Source of the DNA: Allygus modestus | Lineage: Eukaryota > Arthropoda > Insecta > Hemiptera > Cicadellidae | Direction: 5' to 3' | Assembly: GCA_963675035.1 (NCBI GenBank) | Contig: OY776111.1 | Coordinates: 518,912,435-518,976,434, forward strand | DNA length: 64,000 nt | Part shown: piece by piece, positions 59,878-64,000 of the stretch | How positions within the stretch are numbered: position 1 is the first letter of the stretch | Layout: the number at the start of each line of letters is the position of its first letter | The notes under the pieces: generated by a model | Databases searched by the model: none | What the model was told of the DNA's origin: nothing | What the model saw: the letters and a program-made list of their open reading frames with translations, nothing else | Program-made: the position numbers and the translations under genes

Positions 59878-60602
59878 CTAGCAGTTACCTGCGGGCTTCG
59901 CCCCGTTTGAATTTACTGTGAGTCTGTTTGTCCAAATAGTGTTAATTGTGTATCCATACCAAAAATTAAAAAAAATACATAAAAGAAACCAATAAAAATA
60001 AAAATATTACTAAAATTGTGTATTCATGACAAGAACAAAAAAACTAAAATAGCATAAAATTCAAAAATTAGCTTTTAACCTATCACACCACAACACAAAA
60101 TAAAGATCATAAACATAAACAAATTCAATAAATTAGCTTTTAACCTGTCACACCACAACACAAAATAAAGATCATAAACATAAACAAACCAATGAATAAT
60201 AACAGCTGTTTCTAAACAATTTTAAAGAAACAGGTGGTAATGTAGAGTTTGCAAGGCACTCGCCCATTTTTAACATTATTGGCTTACTCCAGTTCAAAAG
60301 AATTATAAATCAACGTTCTACTGCGGTTTTACTGTTTGTGTAGAATATCAACAGCTGTTTACAATATTTTAAATTAGTCATCTGATATCATCAAAACAAA
60401 TCTTTCTTCCATAAGAATAACATGGTAACTTTGAAGGTCTGTGGGGTGGAGCCCTTTGGAGACACCGGCGTGTAAACTGCTTAGTTGTCCTATTTAATAC
60501 CTAAAGAATCAGTGTAAAAAATTTCAGCTCTCTACCTACATGGGAAGGTGGAGAATTCTTGATGAGTGAGTCAGTGAGGGCTTTGCCTTTTATAGGTATA
60601 GA
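59878..60602 (-). mobile_element. Non-autonomous Helitron, complete
   Basis: Reading on the minus strand it starts TCTATACC after an A and ends GTAACTGCTAG before a T, the Helitron rule (insertion between A and T, 5'-TC, 3'-CTRR). A CGGG..CCCG hairpin lies ~12 bases before the 3' end. Inside is a ~60-bp direct repeat (about 60066-60126 and 60132-60188). No Rep/helicase ORF, so it is non-autonomous. The first 190 bases match the fragment at 1490-1680. Confidence 0.85.
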
Positions 60603-63600
60603 TAATTTGAGAGTGACACTAACACTAAGTAGTATTAACTTTAGATTCAAACAATATTCTGAACTTAAATCAAGAAAAATTTGTCAACATTATTAATGAG
60701 TTTGTACTCTGGATAACGAGTTTGAGACAATTCAAGCCAGAGACAATGGTTGGGCGATAAGAGTTTTGATTCGCTTGAGAGTTAGCTCACAGAGAGGATC
60801 CCAACTACAAATGGTGTAATGTAACTCTGTCAATTGAGTTATTGATTAAAACGTATACAGTCGTTTGAAACTTAATAAACAACCTTTTTGAACAAAACAT
60901 GAAATTCGGTTGAAAAACCAAAAATAAAATTGTAAACCAGAAAAATCTCGAATTAGTTGTTACCTAGCAATAATAATAATAATAAAACCTTAAATTATGA
61001 TTTTTTTCATTCAAACGTTCCGATGATTGTTTAAAAGTGTGCAAAGGCCAACATGGAATATAGAATGATCTTAAACTAATCGTCTTGTCCCTAAATGCGA
61101 TGCTTAGTTGCAACTAAGATTGAAAGAATATTTCACCACTTCCGTTTGTACTTTATAATGAATTAAATAGTATCATATCGACCAACGTCTAAATTTCATT
61201 TTACAGAATAAATAAATATTCTATTAAATATAATTTTTATAACCGTAATAGATTGTATAGATTTGTATAGATTGTATAGGTTTTTATGTTTTTTTTACAA
61301 AGTAACCTGGGGACTTCATATAAGTGATTTGCCGTGTTATGTCATGTACACTTCCAAACCACAGTTGTGATTAAGAATTGTACTCAAATTTTACATAAAC
61401 AATTTTAAGTAATTCTTACGATGTTACATTATAGTATTATAAAATATTATAATAAGTTACACTTTTAAATGAGTACTTTTTTAGTCTTGATGATCGATAA
61501 TTAATCCCCCATTAGGTTAGACCGTAATTGGTAATTCAAACTGCCCAAATGACCGGAAGTTTGCGTGTCGATTAACTAGACCGGATGTTGCGAGTTCCGG
61601 AAACAGCTAGAACTACTTCCGGAGGAATATATAACTCACTCAGGTTTTTTTGGTGGTACAATTTAGATTTTCATATTTGATAAAATCGTTATCTTAATTT
61701 TAGTAAGAATTAAAGAATTTATGTTGAACAATTATCATTCACTCTATATGATCTTATTGTTATCTTATGCCTTTTACTAGCAAAAATATAACGTGATAAT
61801 ATATAAAAGCTGATACGATTTAGCGATGAGTACGTTATGAAACTACTCCGATTAAAATACTAGTTTTATACTGATCATTATTAATAATTTTTTATTATTT
61901 TTGATTTTTTTAGGGTACAATGACAAGGATATATCATTACACAAATGTAATACACAAGATCTTGGACTTGCACATTACATAGATTATCCAATATGTCATA
62001 AGTAGGTTTAATAAATGTTAAGCTAATGCACAACACAAATCTATCAAACATCTGCTAAATAACGGCTTTTATGAGTAACATAGCTCGTTAAAAGATTAAT
62101 ACATACAAATGTATTGAATTTAAAATAAATCATTTTAGTTGTGCAGGAGTACGATACATAATCTGTAATTATTATGGATTTTCCTAAAAGAGTATTGCTG
62201 CCTACTGTTTTAAAGTAAAAGTATATTGACCCAGACTGAACGGAACAGTAACTGTCACCATTTAACCCCAAATATTATACCGTTTATTCCTAAATTCCAG
62301 AACATAATCCTATCACAGACACAAGTGGCTGCTGAGACTGTGTGATTTTCTCACGTCATGTAGGAATTCCCACAGGGAGGTTTGCCAAGCTCAACAAACT
62401 GTCTCTTTTTTCCTAACCACCTTTGGCTAGGACTTTTATTCATTTCAGTTGGAAAAAAACTGAAATAAAAAGATAAAAATACTTTAGACGAATATAATTG
62501 ATTTTCTTTGGAGGAACATTTAAAAAAAACGAAGATTAAAATGAGGAAGAACATTTAAACATATAAAATATAATAAGTACCGTTAAAGGTGTACTTGTTA
62601 TAGTAATATTTGCCTACCTTAAGGACCAAAATATGTCTTACGAACAAAATAATAATAATGTAATGTGGTATGATAGATGGATCATGATTACCGGCAACTT
62701 GCATCGTGCTATTTATAAGATTAATGGTTCAGTCGCTAAAGCAGAATGGTTTGAAACTTTCCATTGAAAACGTTATATCTGCTATTGTACAGTAACAAAA
62801 GTTAAAGTTTGAAGTTTGTTTTCTGTTATTCTCGTGTGTGACGGTAGCTTAGTTACCTTAGTTCTTGAACAACTTTTTAGAAACTTTATCTCTTGGTGAC
62901 AGGATTGCACTTCTGAAGACGTCTTATAAAACTGCATCGGCAATAATAGTACTACAAAAATGGCGTTTATTGCTCCTTTATTGGAAGCTAGTGGTGTGGA
63001 AGAATAACAGAACATGTTTTTTTGTATTCCTACGTAACATTACCTGACCTAAAGCTGAACTAAGAATAAGTTCGGTTGAGGCTGCGCTACTAGTTTAAGA
63101 TTTTATAATTTTTTTAATGTCGAATAGTTTGTTTCACAACTTAAATGTTGTTACCATCTAAACAAAAAACCTTAAAATAGTCATAGACCTTTAAACTTAT
63201 ATATATTTGTCTTAAATATAGTGAATATAATTAAACTGCAAACTATATTACTTTGTTCATTGAAAAATATTTCATCCTTATGAATAGCGACTTAAAAGTG
63301 ATTATCTAGGAATAAAATATGTTAATTATACAACTGGTGGAGTCAGTTCAAATTACATCTTAATTATCAGATAGTTCCTCAAGCACCACCTGGGGACCAC
63401 AAATCACAGATAACTGCTTCAATCCATTTCAACTACAGATCACGTAGCAACAATAATAATTTAAATAGTAAAGCCTATTAATCTGTCCTCTTATACATTT
63501 TTAAAACACATTTTTTCTGCGGTTGAATTCATCATTAATGAAGAAAATACCATATACTAATGATTAAAGAATTCCATTAAAAATAAAAAGTAATTAAGTT

Positions 63601-64000
63601 GGTAATACTATTCTTATGAATTTATTTTACACTTTAATTGTGTAACATATTGCCGGGTTGGCTGCAAGGACACATAATAAATAATAATTCAAATTTAATT
63701 GCATTATTTTCACTCAAGATGTAATGAAAATACATTTCACTTTTTTAAGTCAATATATATTATATTATTATATATTCCAAATATAATATTTGTTATAGTA
63801 ATAGTAAATAGTAAAACACTTGAAAAAAACTATTTGTTTGAATACATACTTTAATACGGAATATAATGATATATTTAAAAGTTAACTACATAATTAGAAT
63901 CCGAGTTAAAAATATGATTATGAATAATGAAGACTGTTTAGTTTTAACGTGATTATGTTTATGGAAGCAAGAAATTTATATAGGTCAAACAAACCATTTT
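60603..64000. other. AT-rich host flank, no supportable gene
   Basis: No ORF with protein features. At 61545-61640 several TTCCGG/CCGGAAG (ETS-type) sites precede a TATATAA and a CTCACTCAGG, a weak promoter candidate with no gene attached. The rest shows nothing. Confidence 0.45.

Overview
This is animal, almost certainly insect, nuclear DNA rather than a bacterial or free viral genome. The flanks (about 1-2676 and 52411-64000) are AT-rich and hold only decayed repeats and a Helitron. Genes in the middle have GT-AG introns, TATA/Inr promoters and AATAAA signals. The exact host cannot be fixed from the sequence; a hemipteran-like insect is a weak guess. The central 50 kb is built almost entirely from three elements with Maverick/Polinton (adintovirus-like) ends: terminal inverted repeats starting AGTA and 6-bp target duplications.

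Element 1 (outer Maverick, 2677-37471, target duplication CCCAAT) reads mostly leftward from its polymerase: PolB with OTU-like, zinc-rich and Vsr-like parts, a SOCS-box-like protein, chromodomain integrase, packaging ATPase, a GT14-like glycosyltransferase, a DUF8207-like protein, a fibre-like repeat protein, a full matrix metalloproteinase, a PLA2-domain protein, an adenain-type protease, penton and hexon. Beyond the capsid block lies an accessory zone of host-interaction-type genes: a very small GADD34/PPP1R15-like PP1-binding protein, three unknown small proteins, a second SOCS-box-like gene (spliced), a Cys-rich protein, and a 17-exon RING-finger gene in which every exon is a multiple of three.

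Element 2 (inner Maverick, 25113-36843, target duplication AAAGCG) sits inside element 1, about 210 bp upstream of the outer PolB start. It carries a compact second set: PolB with C2H2 fingers and an EndoVII-like insert, ATPase, PLA2 protein, protease, penton, hexon, DUF8207-like, fibre-like and integrase. Its ORFs are intact and the outermost part of its TIRs looks identical, so it is probably young. The outer TIRs now enclose two complete and distantly related virion and replication modules.

Element 3 (39019-52404, target duplication GTTGTA) is a 13.4-kb giant palindrome. Two arms of about 6.2 kb flank a 937-bp spacer. Each arm carries a CRE-containing 84-bp array, a 142-bp array, an unknown acidic protein, a BRO-N gene interrupted by a 10-A frameshift, fragments ending in an orphan PolB-tail motif, and a zinc-finger gene (complete only on the left). 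It has Maverick-style ends but no visible integrase, ATPase or capsid gene, which suggests it is moved in trans. It is the least familiar structure here.

Between elements 1 and 3 is an array of eight 70-bp repeats. The right 11.6 kb holds no supportable protein gene, only a tRNA-derived SINE-like piece, a GC-richer repeat-like block and a 725-bp non-autonomous Helitron whose 5' part also occurs at 1490.
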